Assembly: GCA_047967505.1 (NCBI GenBank)
Contig: CM106539.1
Length of the DNA stretch: 64,000 nucleotides
Source: Dipteris shenzhenensis
Taxonomy: Eukaryota; Polypodiophyta; Polypodiopsida; Gleicheniales
Strand: one strand, 5' to 3'
Below, one piece after another: positions 10,082 through 19,415 of this stretch. How positions within the stretch are numbered: the stretch's first letter is position 1; each line of letters begins with the position of its first letter. A model generated the notes under the pieces. It ran no database searches and was not told the origin of the DNA. It saw nothing but the letters and a program-made list of their open reading frames with translations. Both the position numbers and the translations under genes were made by a program.

Positions 10082-10498
10082 ATGCCCTCCATTACATTTA
10101 TTTATTTTTTCAAATCAGTCTTCATTCACAAGACAAAGACCATGTGGGTATGCAAAGGCCTAGAAAATGAATTTCTTGATAATATTCTATACCCAATGTG
10201 GGATGTTAGGGAGGGTTTGCAAAAGGGAGACCATTTTCAATGTATACTTACTAAAGAAAGTATAGTAATAAGATATCAAGTAGTGCGAAGTAATTGCTAT
10301 ATGAGATACGCTTATAGACGTTGGAAAAATAATCATGGCACATGGATACCTATGGATTGTGATGTAGTGGACACCACAGAGGTAAAGGTACATATGTCCA
10401 ATGGGGATATCCAATATCTTGAGGTCACAGGTAGTTGGAGCTTGAAGCACATTCGAGAATACATCGCTGTCACCTTTGATGATAGTGATTTTTTTTAA
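10082..10498 (+). CDS. Orphan open frame, 138 codons
   Basis: Uninterrupted plus-strand frame with ordinary amino-acid composition (many Trp, Tyr, Cys; acidic end TFDDSDFF), so not low-complexity noise. I recognise no domain. No splice partner or promoter is evident. It could be one exon of an unrecognised transposon gene or a chance frame. Confidence 0.3.
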   Translation: MPSITFIYFFKSVFIHKTKTMWVCKGLENEFLDNILYPMWDVREGLQKGDHFQCILTKESIVIRYQVVRSNCYMRYAYRRWKNNHGTWIPMDCDVVDTTEVKVHMSNGDIQYLEVTGSWSLKHIREYIAVTFDDSDFF

Positions 10499-10739
10499 AC
10501 ACTAAATGGGAAGATAGTAAGAAGGACTAAAATCCGGACATCCCAAGTTTCTCGGTAGTCCAAGATAGGTAGAAGGAGAGGGTGGGGAGAATTCAATACT
10601 TGAGCAAGATGTTCAACACCAAATAAACTTGCAATCCTTTGTTGATAGTTTATCTTTAGACCAAAAAGAATTACAACTTGAAGCTCAAAATGAGGCACAA
10701 AAGGTTAAATAGGTACAAAGGGATTCCTTGGTCGAAACA

Positions 10740-11150
10740 TTACCAACCATAGCCGAGCCCTAGAAACCTTTGTAATGAGATCGAGAAGAAATCATTCAAG
10801 ACGAGCTTATCCACAGGAATTAATAAGCAAATGCGCCAAATCTCCCCCCAAGATTGGGGATCATCCCACCCTTCGAAGAACATCACCCTTTTAATTACCT
10901 CTGATGCAGCAAGTAGCTCGATCACCGCACAATGAGTAGAATTGAAATCAAAGTCCTCCCAGTGTATCACTAGTTCTTCACCTTGAATAATCCACGATGT
11001 ATCATCCCACCCGTCGTCTCCTTGAACAATGCATTGTACAATCAGTTGTTGAAGATCGACATGAAGATCAAGAAAGAGATCTTGCCAATTGGTAGCCGTA
11101 ATGAGCGGAGGACCAAGCACCAAATCCTTGAACTCGTCGAGAAGTGACAT
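10740..11150 (-). CDS. Orphan open frame, 136 codons
   Basis: Minus-strand frame rich in Trp, Asp, Leu and Ile; the frame continues upstream without stop for about 20 further codons to about 11210. No recognised domain. It lies downstream, on the same strand, of an inverted gypsy-D-type LTR and leader (12993 to about 11500), so it may belong to that element, but no Gag motif is visible. Confidence 0.3.
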   Translation of the reverse strand: MSLLDEFKDLVLGPPLITATNWQDLFLDLHVDLQQLIVQCIVQGDDGWDDTSWIIQGEELVIHWEDFDFNSTHCAVIELLAASEVIKRVMFFEGWDDPQSWGEIWRICLLIPVDKLVLNDFFSISLQRFLGLGYGW

Positions 11151-11345
11151 AAATATCCACCCTCCTCGTGTGGCATGTGCCCAAGGAGTGAACTTGAAAA
11201 AGTTCAGAATCTATGATCTAGTATCAGATATGAATAGAGAACATGAAATGAAGTACTTTTGCTTTTTACAACAAGAGGAAACTCCCTACAGTTAGAGAGT
11301 TACAGTTCATGAGATTTCACCATATAAGCAATATCATTACACTTT

Positions 11346-11475
11346 CATCACTTCCTATTTGCTGGCCCATTGGTAAGTCTTCCTTTTGTCAATGGGGAGG
11401 TCTTGGGTTCAATTCCCACTCCTTAATAAAAAGAGAGGAGAGGAGAGGAGAAGAGAAGAGAAAGAGAAGAAAAGA
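11346..11475 (+). mobile_element. tRNA-derived SINE-like element
   Basis: A pol-III-like head: A-box-like GCCCATTGGTAAG near 11364-11376 and a perfect B box GGTTCAATTCC at 11406-11416, about 35 bases apart, followed by AATAAAA and a long GA-rich tail to about 11478. The layout fits a tRNA-derived SINE. Target duplications are not clear. Confidence 0.5.
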
Positions 11476-11684
11476 AGAGGATAGGGGCGCGAAATCTTTT
11501 GCAGGAGCTCGGAAAGTCTATCCGTGACGCACAAGTGCGCCAGAAGATGCAGGAATCCAGGAAAACAGTCACGATCTATCCACGATGCACAAATGCACTA
11601 GTAGCAACCAGGGGGCATGCGGGTGTTACAGATGCATAGGAGCGATTTTACAGGCACGGTCGACCAGAAGACGCGTGGCACTAT

Positions 11685-11807
11685 GCAAGAACCCAGAAGA
11701 TGCGCAGGAATCGTAGGCTAAAGGTGCAAGAACCCAGAAGATGCGCAGGAACCATAGGCTAAAGGTGCAGGAACCGAGAAGATGCGTAGGAACCGTAGGT
11801 TAAAGGC
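11685..11807. repeat. 41-base tandem repeat, three copies
   Basis: Three head-to-tail 41-base units starting at 11685, 11726 and 11767 (GCAAGAACCCAGAAGATGCG then CAGGAACC(A/G)TAGGCTAAAGG), the third more diverged, with degraded flanking copies. Located in the leader that follows the inverted gypsy-D-type LTR. Confidence 0.9.
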
Positions 11808-11973
11808 ACAAAAATTGAGAAGTTTTGCAGCCGCAGGGACAGAGAACTACGAGCAGAAGATACACAGATTGGAGGCGCAGAAGCAAAGAACCGCACATGG
11901 AAGGTGCTGCAGAACTACACCCAGTCGTAGGAGTAACAAATTTTACACCACTAGCTGTGGAGATTTCGATTCG

Positions 11974-11986
11974 AGCAGCCACACCA
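11974..11986 (-). promoter_or_regulatory. Primer binding site (tRNA-His type)
   Basis: The minus strand reads TGGTGTGGCTGCT four bases inside the LTR at 11991. This complements the last 13 bases (with CCA) of plant tRNA-His as I recall it. The match stops after 13 bases. Confidence 0.6.
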
Positions 11987-11990
11987 GTTC

Positions 11991-12993
11991 TATTAACTAG
12001 AAAAGAATTCGAGACAAGAGGCTAGATGCTAGGCATGGCGATGCTCGAGGGCCATATAGGAAAAGGGAACATGAGGGGAGAAGTGTTAACATGGGTGGGA
12101 AAAAGGGATTAAGAGGGGTGGGAATGAAGGAGGAATGAAGAGGGAGACTATGGCACAAGGGGAGAGGGAGAGGGGAAAGAGGAGCATGTACATAATGGGA
12201 TGAGGATGTAGAGATGGAGACATGAAGGGAGGACGGTCATGCTTTATTTGAAAGGAAGGATGGGGGGAAGAAATCAAAGTACTAGCTAGGTGGCTTTACA
12301 AGAATGAGCATGTTCCATCAAGGAATAGCTCCCTCCTTTTATAGCCAAGAGAGGGGGTCTCTCCCAATAAATTCATCCTCCCACATGCATGGTGTATGTG
12401 GAAAAGTCTCCCATGTGGGCTAGGTGGTTACACACTCTCAATTGTGTGCGACAACCCTTGGCCTCATTTTTCCACATATATCAACACCCATATCCCAAGT
12501 CTAAGATACCCCCTTGGTCTCTTCCCAATTTTATAATACGTTCAAACATCTAGGAGGACAAGTGGAGGGTTGGCACAAGGAATCTTGCCACCTCATCCTA
12601 CTTTCCCATTACTTAACTTGCATTCTTGGACTTTCTATCGCCCCCCCACATGGGCCTATCCTACATGGAGGGAATAATCCAATATAATATCCATCTCCAC
12701 CTATTTTATATTACTTCTCCCATGGTCCTTAGGCCATATCTCACTAAATGCAAGCGTGGGACTGCCTAGGTGGAGGGGTGGTACATGGAGGACCCATGCC
12801 ACCTTATCATTTTATATTATTACTACCATGGATTATGTACAACACACCTTATGGGTCCTCTTACGTGGAAGGGTGGCACATGGTCACGTCAACCCTGGGC
12901 CTTATGCACACCTTATTTTATTATACTATTGCCACACATACAAGCACACACACATATTTATGCCTTTTACTTTGGTTAAATTTATCCATAACA
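11991..12993 (-). repeat. Gypsy-D-type LTR in minus orientation (5' LTR)
   Basis: About 1 kb that is the near-complete reverse complement of the LTR at 22866-23871, with shared ends TGTTATGG.../...CTAGTTAATA. A minus-strand TATAAAAG lies at 12337-12344. A primer site follows its 3' edge, so this is a 5' LTR, not a 3' LTR. The element it would start is not seen to its left. Confidence 0.8.
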
Positions 12994-13021
12994 GTACATA
13001 ATGTAATTGACTGTTGATGGC

Positions 13022-13483
13022 AAATCATCCCCGGGGGATTCACAGGAGGAAACTTATGATATCACGTGAGTGTACAATAGGGGGGTTTTTTTAAATGAGG
13101 CATAAGCTTATACATTAGGGGTGGGGAGCCTTTTATTTTTTCCCAATATTGAATTTAAGTTACGGGGGTCATGCCATATTTAAGAGAGGGGACATAGTAT
13201 AGGCTACCTTGGATAACTAGTCCAAACAAGTTTGGTTTTGTGTATGGTTTTAAATAGTCATAGGGAAAGTAATCTAAATTTTCTTATTGTGTGATCTAAA
13301 TGCTTGAGAAAGAACGTAGATTTAAGGAAAGGGGGGACATAATAGAATTTTGGTGGTATCTTATAAGCTTAAATAGGGGTGTTTTATCATTCTACATGGA
13401 TAATAAATAGGGGGTTTTCTTGAAGTTCATGCACGCAGGTGACGTCCCCCTTTCATGAAGAGTGAATCCCCCGGGAAATCATC
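13022..13483. mobile_element. Non-autonomous TIR transposon with 8-bp target duplication
   Basis: Perfect 14-base terminal inverted repeats, CCCGGGGGATTCAC at 13030-13043 and its complement at 13462-13475, flanked by perfect 8-base direct repeats AAATCATC (13022-13029 and 13476-13483). The 446-base interior has no coding frame. An 8-bp TSD fits hAT- or P-type transposases; the TIR sequence is not one I recognise. A relative lies at 59134-59407. Confidence 0.85.
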
Positions 13484-13554
13484 ATGGTAGAATGTAATTA
13501 GTCACTAGTATGTAATTAGTCAATAATCATGGTAGAATGTGATTAGACACTAGT

Positions 13555-13785
13555 ATGTGATCCCCCCAAGAAACAAAAACAAAAAAAAGCCCCAGAGGGT
13601 GTGATGGGCGTATTTGATTCTTGTGTATGTGATGGGTGTGTGTGTGTGTGAGTGATGGGCGATGCATCCACAAAAAAAAAAAACAAAAAAAAGCCCTTGA
13701 GAGGCCTCTCGGGGGATTTTTTTTGTGTATTTCTTCGCATAGGCACTTTTTTTTTAAAAAAAATGTATTTCTTGTGTGTGTGATG
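13555..13785. repeat. A/T-tract and GT-rich foldback-related sequence
   Basis: Contains TGTGTGTG runs, A- and T-homopolymers, and the short palindrome CTTGAGAGGCCTCTC around 13695-13710. It shares the GATGCATCC and GCCCCTGAGAGG modules with the neighbouring hairpins, so it is probably a decayed copy of the same foldback family. Confidence 0.5.
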
Positions 13786-13840
13786 GGTGTGTGTGTAAGT
13801 GATGGGGGATGCATCCCCCAATTAAGAAAAAACAAAAAAA

Positions 13841-13930
13841 GCCCCTGAGAGGCCCAGGTGCATGCAAGCATGACTTTGGGCCAGATGGGGACCAAAGTCA
13901 CACCTGCGCGCACTTGGGCCTCTCAGGGGC
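13841..13930. repeat. Foldback hairpin A
   Basis: About 38-base inverted arms (GCCCCTGAGAGGCCCA... against ...TGGGCCTCTCAGGGGC) around a loop near AGATGGGG, flanked by A-run and T-run and preceded by the palindrome GGGGGATGCATCCCCC at 13803-13818. Confidence 0.85.
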
Positions 13931-13956
13931 TATTTTTTGTTTTTTTTTTGTTTTTA

Positions 13957-14217
13957 TTAAGCAAACATAAGATCGGTGGGCTCTTATAGTAGAATGGACA
14001 TCTGATTGCATTTAAGATTTGGAAGCTCTAAGTCCAAAACTATTTGTGACCCCGTCTGGCCCAAAGTCGCACCTGCGTGCACTTGGGCCTCTCAAGGGCT
14101 ATTTTTTCTTTTCTTTTTTTAAATTAAGAAAACATAAGATCGGTGGGCTCTTATAGTAGAATGGACATCTGATTGCATTTGAGATTTGGAAGCTCTAAGT
14201 CCATAACTGTTTGTGAC
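13957..14217. repeat. Direct duplication with hairpin half and tRNA-like segment
   Basis: Two copies, 13957-14050 and 14124-14217, of a segment starting AACATAAGATCGGTGGGCTC. Between them lies one arm of the foldback hairpin (14051-14100). Each copy carries a weak tRNA-like stretch (TATAGTAGAATGG ... CTCTAAGTCC). Confidence 0.8.
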
Positions 14218-14513
14218 AAAGAGCGAAGTTCTAACATACATAGTCCATGTATTAAAGACATGGAAACATTTTTTTAACAGCCGTCACAGACCACACTAGT
14301 CACTCACTTGGCTACCTATCACCCAATGGATAGAATAAAAGATGTGCTACAACCAATCATTCTATTAATATGGCAACATTATTGAGTACATTCAAAGTAA
14401 GAACAATGTTGTGATCAAGTCGAAAAGAGTTGGTCACAACAATTTCCATTGTGTACGACCACTTTCTTTGACATGAGGAACGAATAGCACTACTCCAAGA
14501 GTTTGGAAAATTT

Positions 14514-14696
14514 TGGGATGCATCCCCCAATTTAAAAAAAAATAAAAAATAACCCCTGAGTGGCCCAAGTGCGCGCAGGCGCGACTTTGGGCTAGATGGG
14601 GACCCTGTCTGGCCCAAAGTCACGCCTGCGTGCACCTGGGCCACCTAGGGGCTATTTTTTGTTTTTTGTTTTACTGGGGGATGCATCCCCCATCAC
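14514..14696. repeat. Foldback hairpin B, complete unit
   Basis: Outer ends GGGATGCATCCCCC at both sides enclose an A-rich strip, GC-rich arms (14552-14652; CCCCTGAGTGGCCC against GGGCCACCTAGGGG), and a T-rich strip. The arrangement is a symmetrical foldback or MITE-like unit of about 180 bases. Confidence 0.8.
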
Positions 14697-14735
14697 TTAC
14701 ACACACACACAAGAAGTACAGAAGGGGGAATTAGA

Positions 14736-16441
14736 TAATAATGGATGTTAACACCCTCCCCTAGGTGTTGACTTCATTTGTTAAGGATGGTATTTAAGAC
14801 GTCATTTTCATCCTTGGGGTCATTTAACCACTAGGTCCACTAAAGGGACTATGGTAAGATAACTGTTACTTCAAAATTAATATGTTTCATGCTTACAAGG
14901 ACCCTATGTTGAACAAAGGACCTCACATTTCTTTTGGATCAATCACTTAATTATACCCTTAAGAGTACATATCCTAGTTGTGGCACTCATGAGGAAATCG
15001 GATGTAACAGCAGCGAAGCCTGGATTCGATTACCTGTCGCGCAAGGACACTGGCCACCTTACATCTCTCACAAGCATGCAATGCCTATACCTCCTTGTCG
15101 TGTGAGCTCAGATCTCTGGGGCTTCTCTCTATCTTCTCCTCCCCCATGTTTTTTCACTTTCCTCCACCTAGATCCTGTATTCTTTCCTTTCCTCTCCCCA
15201 TTGATGCTAACCTAGCTTGCATTAGCATTCACACAGCTTGTATGGTAGCCTGTTCCTTCTAGGACAATTGAGCGATGCCACTCATCAAGTTAACTCTTTT
15301 GGCTTGCAAAATCCTTCCATCGCTTTGTGCCATCGATGGTCCTAACATGTAAAAACAAAAAAAAAGTGCCTATGTCATGGCCACCTTTCGATCAAAGATG
15401 CAAAGTTTTTGCCCAAATCAATTTGCTTCTTCATGCTTGAAATGTGTCCCAATTTATAAACCCATATCTTGATCATTAGCATTCAAAGTTGGGATGCACT
15501 TTGAATAATGGTTTCATATGTCATGTTATTCACATCATTTTAATCCATTGTTGCTCATAGCTATCAGTGCATTTGTCAACCTTACCATTTTGTATCAAAC
15601 TTCATTGCATTCATCACCAATGCCTTCAGAATATCAAGGCACACTTCTAAAGTGATTTTGGCCATTCCTAGAATACTTTAAAACATTTTACACCATAAGG
15701 GCCTACATCTTCAATTGTGTGTAGCACCCCTTAGCCACAATTTCCATAAAAGTCAAAACCCAATCTCCTATGCTAGGATTGAGTCAATCATATGCTTGTT
15801 CTCTATCCGAATTCGATAATACACAAACACCAAGCAAGGATACATGTGGATTATTCCCGTCTCCATGTGGAACCATTGGCATAAGTGAGAGCTTGCCATC
15901 TCAATCATGGAGCATATATCCTCTTAATTTACATTAATCCTTCCAACTAACCATGCACATAACTAAATTAGCCACCATATTATTGTTCTATTTTCCTCCT
16001 AGGTTTGGGATGCAAAACATTCCTAGTCCCAAGATGAATCTAAATATGGAAGGGTTTGAGATTGTGCATCCAATTTAACCTTTTGTTGCTATCTTGATTG
16101 GAGTTCATCGGCAATCTTGATCTTGTCTATTCATACACCTAGTAACTTGAAGAAATTTTGAAACCTTTGATAAGGGAATGCATTTTTCTTCAAAATCAAC
16201 TATATATTTAAATTAACGATACACTAAAATCCAAGAAATGAAACTCAATTATAATGCAAAGCACCATCCATCTGGAAAACAAGAGAAATATATATTAAAT
16301 TTTGATGTCTATACAATATTTCTTGTATATTGCATCCAATAGATGCACTTTTTACAAAATATTTGCTTGCTTAGCTTTAGCTACTATTGCTGCTCTCATA
16401 TGAGTTGACAAAATAGTGGGTTCACTAAAAGATTCTACAAG
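14736..16441. other. No gene seen
   Basis: About 1.7 kb of AT-rich sequence with stops in all frames. A pyrimidine-rich stretch lies at about 15117-15200 and an isolated B-box-like GGATTCGATTACC at about 15023-15035, without a convincing A box. Nothing else is supported. Confidence 0.6.
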
Positions 16442-18033
16442 CTACCCAACATCATAAACACTTGTCGAAGCACCCATAGCAGCAACCGCCATGATTCTTC
16501 CTGCAAGTTTCTCTCCAAAAGTAGATAATGCCAAGTCCGGCCTCACCAAAATATACTTGCGTGCAGAAGGGGGTAAAGGCACAAGGGAGACTAGCTTTGA
16601 AAGTGCCTTGCACTTTATCATCTCTTCCTTCCCATAAGGGGAGAACAAAGTATGGAAGCACACTAGGCTATGGTGCTCGAACATTCCCATGTAGTGTCCT
16701 AGTGCTGAATCCACACTGATGTTGTCACCTCGACCCCCTTTACATGTCACAAACTTGTCAACTTTGATGACGCCGTGAAAATGGAGATAACATCAGTAAT
16801 CTTCTCAATGCCAAACTAAGAACATAAATTCATTCATATTGACAAAATATCATGAACTTACAATGTGGACAGCATCTTGTTCATCCATTCCCGGCCAAGT
16901 TATATCGATGGAGCTTTTGCTCTCATCAATTGCTGGAGGTGGTGCCGATGATGAGGCCTCTATAGTATTCTCAAGTCTTTGGCATTTTTGCACCCTCTGT
17001 GCCTTCGATCTTTCCTATACCTCACGGAACTCTGTCTTTGTAAGTGCTGCATTAGTAGAGTCATGCATTTCCTCCCACATAGTTAAGATCGGATGCTCCA
17101 AAGTGTTTGCAGGTGCCAAATCTGTGCACCTATCCAACCCCTCTTCTGGGTAACTTAAGTTACTACTACTCTCCCAAGCGGAGAGTGCCCCAGTACTTCA
17201 TCTTCTCTAAAATTTTTAATATATTGAATGTCAATCAATAATAAATATTAAATCAAAATATACAAAAGGGTTTGCATCAAAACCTCATCCGTCATACCTT
17301 CTTCCTCCTCTTTTTGCTCTCCTTCCTCCTCTTCCTCTTTTGGCTGTCCTGTGGGGGATGATGTCCCGCCTGCTTCAAGAACCACAACCAACTTTGTCGT
17401 CTGCTCTATTTTTGCTGTGTGCTTTCCCTTGTCCAAAGTTGCACTAGACCAATCTAGAGCAACGGCGGCTTCTGCAACCACATTAGGATTCTACTCAATG
17501 TCCACATCTTGCTCTACTGCTGCTAGAGAAAGAGTTGGCTCTACATTGATGAATGGAGGTGTGTCTGTGTCCTCCATTTCCAAAAGAATTACACAATAGG
17601 CTATTTTCAGGGATACAAAACGAGTTCCTATAGGACCCGCTTGCAGATCCAACTCTTCATCCTTGGGAATCCTTCTAAAACTTTTTGGACTAAGGGATTT
17701 GCAAATTCTTTGCAACCTAAACTTGAAAGTGCTATCAGCCTGACGACCGTCAATGAGGAGATTCACAGGAACCCATTGTACTCTATCTATGTCTAGCCGG
17801 ATCAAGTGAGGCTTGATTTTCTCTCTCACATAATCTACCACATCTCTAAAGAGATCTAGATGCTTGTGGATTGTGCCGATAACATCTAATTGACGATAAA
17901 AAATGTCATACAACTCTGCCTCTCTACTCGAATGATGAGTAGAAGCGACAAAGTCATGGTATGCCTCGTGGGGTGTGGCCATTGGAGGTTTGTGGAAGAT
18001 GGCAAGAGCAGGCTGTCTAGGAGGTGAAGACAA
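16442..18033 (-). pseudogene. Unrecognised spliced gene or gene fragment
   Basis: Reads right to left. A frame from ATG 18033 (start PRQPALAIFHKPP) runs to 17248 in one frame with a single stop (TAG, 17491-17493), ending in a Glu-rich stretch. A second open stretch about 17160-16855 in another frame (contains WEEMHDSTNAALTKTEF and IDITWPGMDEQ) and a third at 16750-16442 (contains LVPLPPSARKYILV) follow, consistent with exons split by short AT-rich introns. A TATA box lies just upstream. I recognise no family. It could be a decayed host gene or an unknown transposon gene. Confidence 0.45.
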
Positions 18034-18060
18034 TAAAGGCTATGCCATACGTAATGGCCC

Positions 18061-18068
18061 TTTATATA
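18061..18068 (-). promoter_or_regulatory. TATA box of the 18033 gene
   Basis: Minus-strand TATATAAA (context CTATATAAAGGGCC), 28 bases before the ATG at 18033. This implies either a very short 5' UTR or translation from the second Met. Confidence 0.5.
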
Positions 18069-18236
18069 GTTGACTTCAGTCTCTTTAAATACCTTAAAAG
18101 TCCGACTACAATTTAGGTAATAAAATATTGGACAATGTAATATATTGGCCTAAATCATTTGCCATCATATTCCACTCCCGCCTCCCCTGCCACCCAAAAT
18201 AATGGATTTTTTTTTTGGAATTCAAGGGGCCCTATG

Positions 18237-18464
18237 TTAGTACAAATGACATCACACTTAACAAAAACTATTACATTTAGTCAAAAACTATTACAACACA
18301 ATTTCAAAACTTTTACATTTATTCAAGTGCTATTACAACACACTTCAAAAACTATATCATATTTTCAAAACTATTACAACACACATCAAAAACTACTAAT
18401 TTTATTAAGTAAACTCATTGCCAGTACAAATGACATCACACTTCAAAAACTATTACATTTATTC
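18237..18464. repeat. CAAAAACTATTACAACACAC-type imperfect repeats
   Basis: Six to eight imperfect copies of TCAAAAACTATTACAACACA, bounded by two copies of GTACAAATGACATCACACTT (about 18239 and 18425). Noncoding. Confidence 0.75.
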
Positions 18465-18521
18465 AATACCAGTATGAATGGACAAGTTACAATGAGGCTT
18501 CCATTTCTCAAGCATTGATGT

Positions 18522-18880
18522 TCCTTACCAGGGGGTGAGGTGTATTGTTATAGCAAGTCTGCACCAGCAAGTACTTGCAACCAAGCTGCGTACTCAGCAC
18601 TCATTTTTGGGCTACAAAAGGCGCAAGAACATCGCATCAAGCAACTTGAGGTGCAAGGAGATTCTCAACTCGTGTGTGAACAAGTTAGTGGAAGGTGGAA
18701 GGTGCGGAGCGAAGGCTTGGTTCCATGACATCAACAAGCATTGGAACTTTGCCAACAATTTGAAGAGGTAAAAATTCAGCATATCCCTCGAGCTCAAAAT
18801 CTAGTTGCTGATTTCTTGGCACGTGAAGCTTGTACTTCAACCACGCATGAAACGAGCAGAAGCACCGTCCCAACAAAGCC
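18522..18880 (+). pseudogene. Archaeal-type RNase H (aRNH) domain fragment
   Basis: A frame starting near 18522 contains YSALIFGLQKAQ, VQGDSQLVCEQVSGRWK and HIPRAQNLVADFLAREA, matching the second half of the additional RNase H domain carried by Tat-type plant gypsy elements (the NNxAEYeALi, GDSqLv and HipR.N..AD patterns). The N-terminal strand with the first catalytic Asp is missing and one in-frame TGA lies at 18726-18728. In known elements this domain sits after pol RNase H; here it precedes a gag. Confidence 0.6.
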
Positions 18881-19188
18881 GCAAGCCACGAATGAGGGTG
18901 ATCATTTGTAAGGAATGCAAAGGTTGTGGTCATCATGAAACTAAGTGTTGGGCATATTTAATACGAGTTTACCGACTTCGGAAGATCATTAGAAAGGTCC
19001 TTAAGGACATTGCTCAAAAGAAGGATCCAGACCGCACACCCCTTGAAGAAATAGCATGGCGATTACAAGAACTGGAAGAAGCTGAAGGTGATGTGCAAGC
19101 TCTCCAACTGTTGACATTTGTCATGGCATTCTTGTTTGCCTTGATGAACAACCTCATGCAGCGCTGTGTCTCTAACCCTCGCTTATAA
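18805..19188 (+). CDS. Open frame with a Cys/His cluster, between aRNH and gag
   Basis: 128-codon frame with CKGCGHHETKCW (18913-18950), resembling a CCHC knuckle, then a basic helix-rich stretch (VYRLRKIIRKVLKDIAQKK) and an acidic helix. Overlaps the aRNH frame. No family assigned; likely part of a gypsy coding region in a shifted frame. Confidence 0.3.
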   Translation: MLISWHVKLVLQPRMKRAEAPSQQSRKPRMRVIICKECKGCGHHETKCWAYLIRVYRLRKIIRKVLKDIAQKKDPDRTPLEEIAWRLQELEEAEGDVQALQLLTFVMAFLFALMNNLMQRCVSNPRL

Positions 19189-19415
19189 AGATGGATGCAA
19201 TATCATGAGGGTTGGTCCTTTTAAGATTGTCTATGAGCTATTCTATGCTGAAGATTCTTCCCGTGTAGTATTTCACAATACACCAGTCACACCCTACCTT
19301 GCCTATGTGTGCTTTGTAGATGTATCTTCACCTGATTTTCAGTTCAAGCTACCTCTTTCCATTGTTTTCCCATAGATAAGCCTCATTTCGTCTCTCTCTT
19401 TTCCATTTTCCAAGC

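Noticed and set aside
15000-15040. B-box-like GGATTCGATTACC, possible SINE
   Set aside because: No A box at proper spacing and no clear tail or target duplication.
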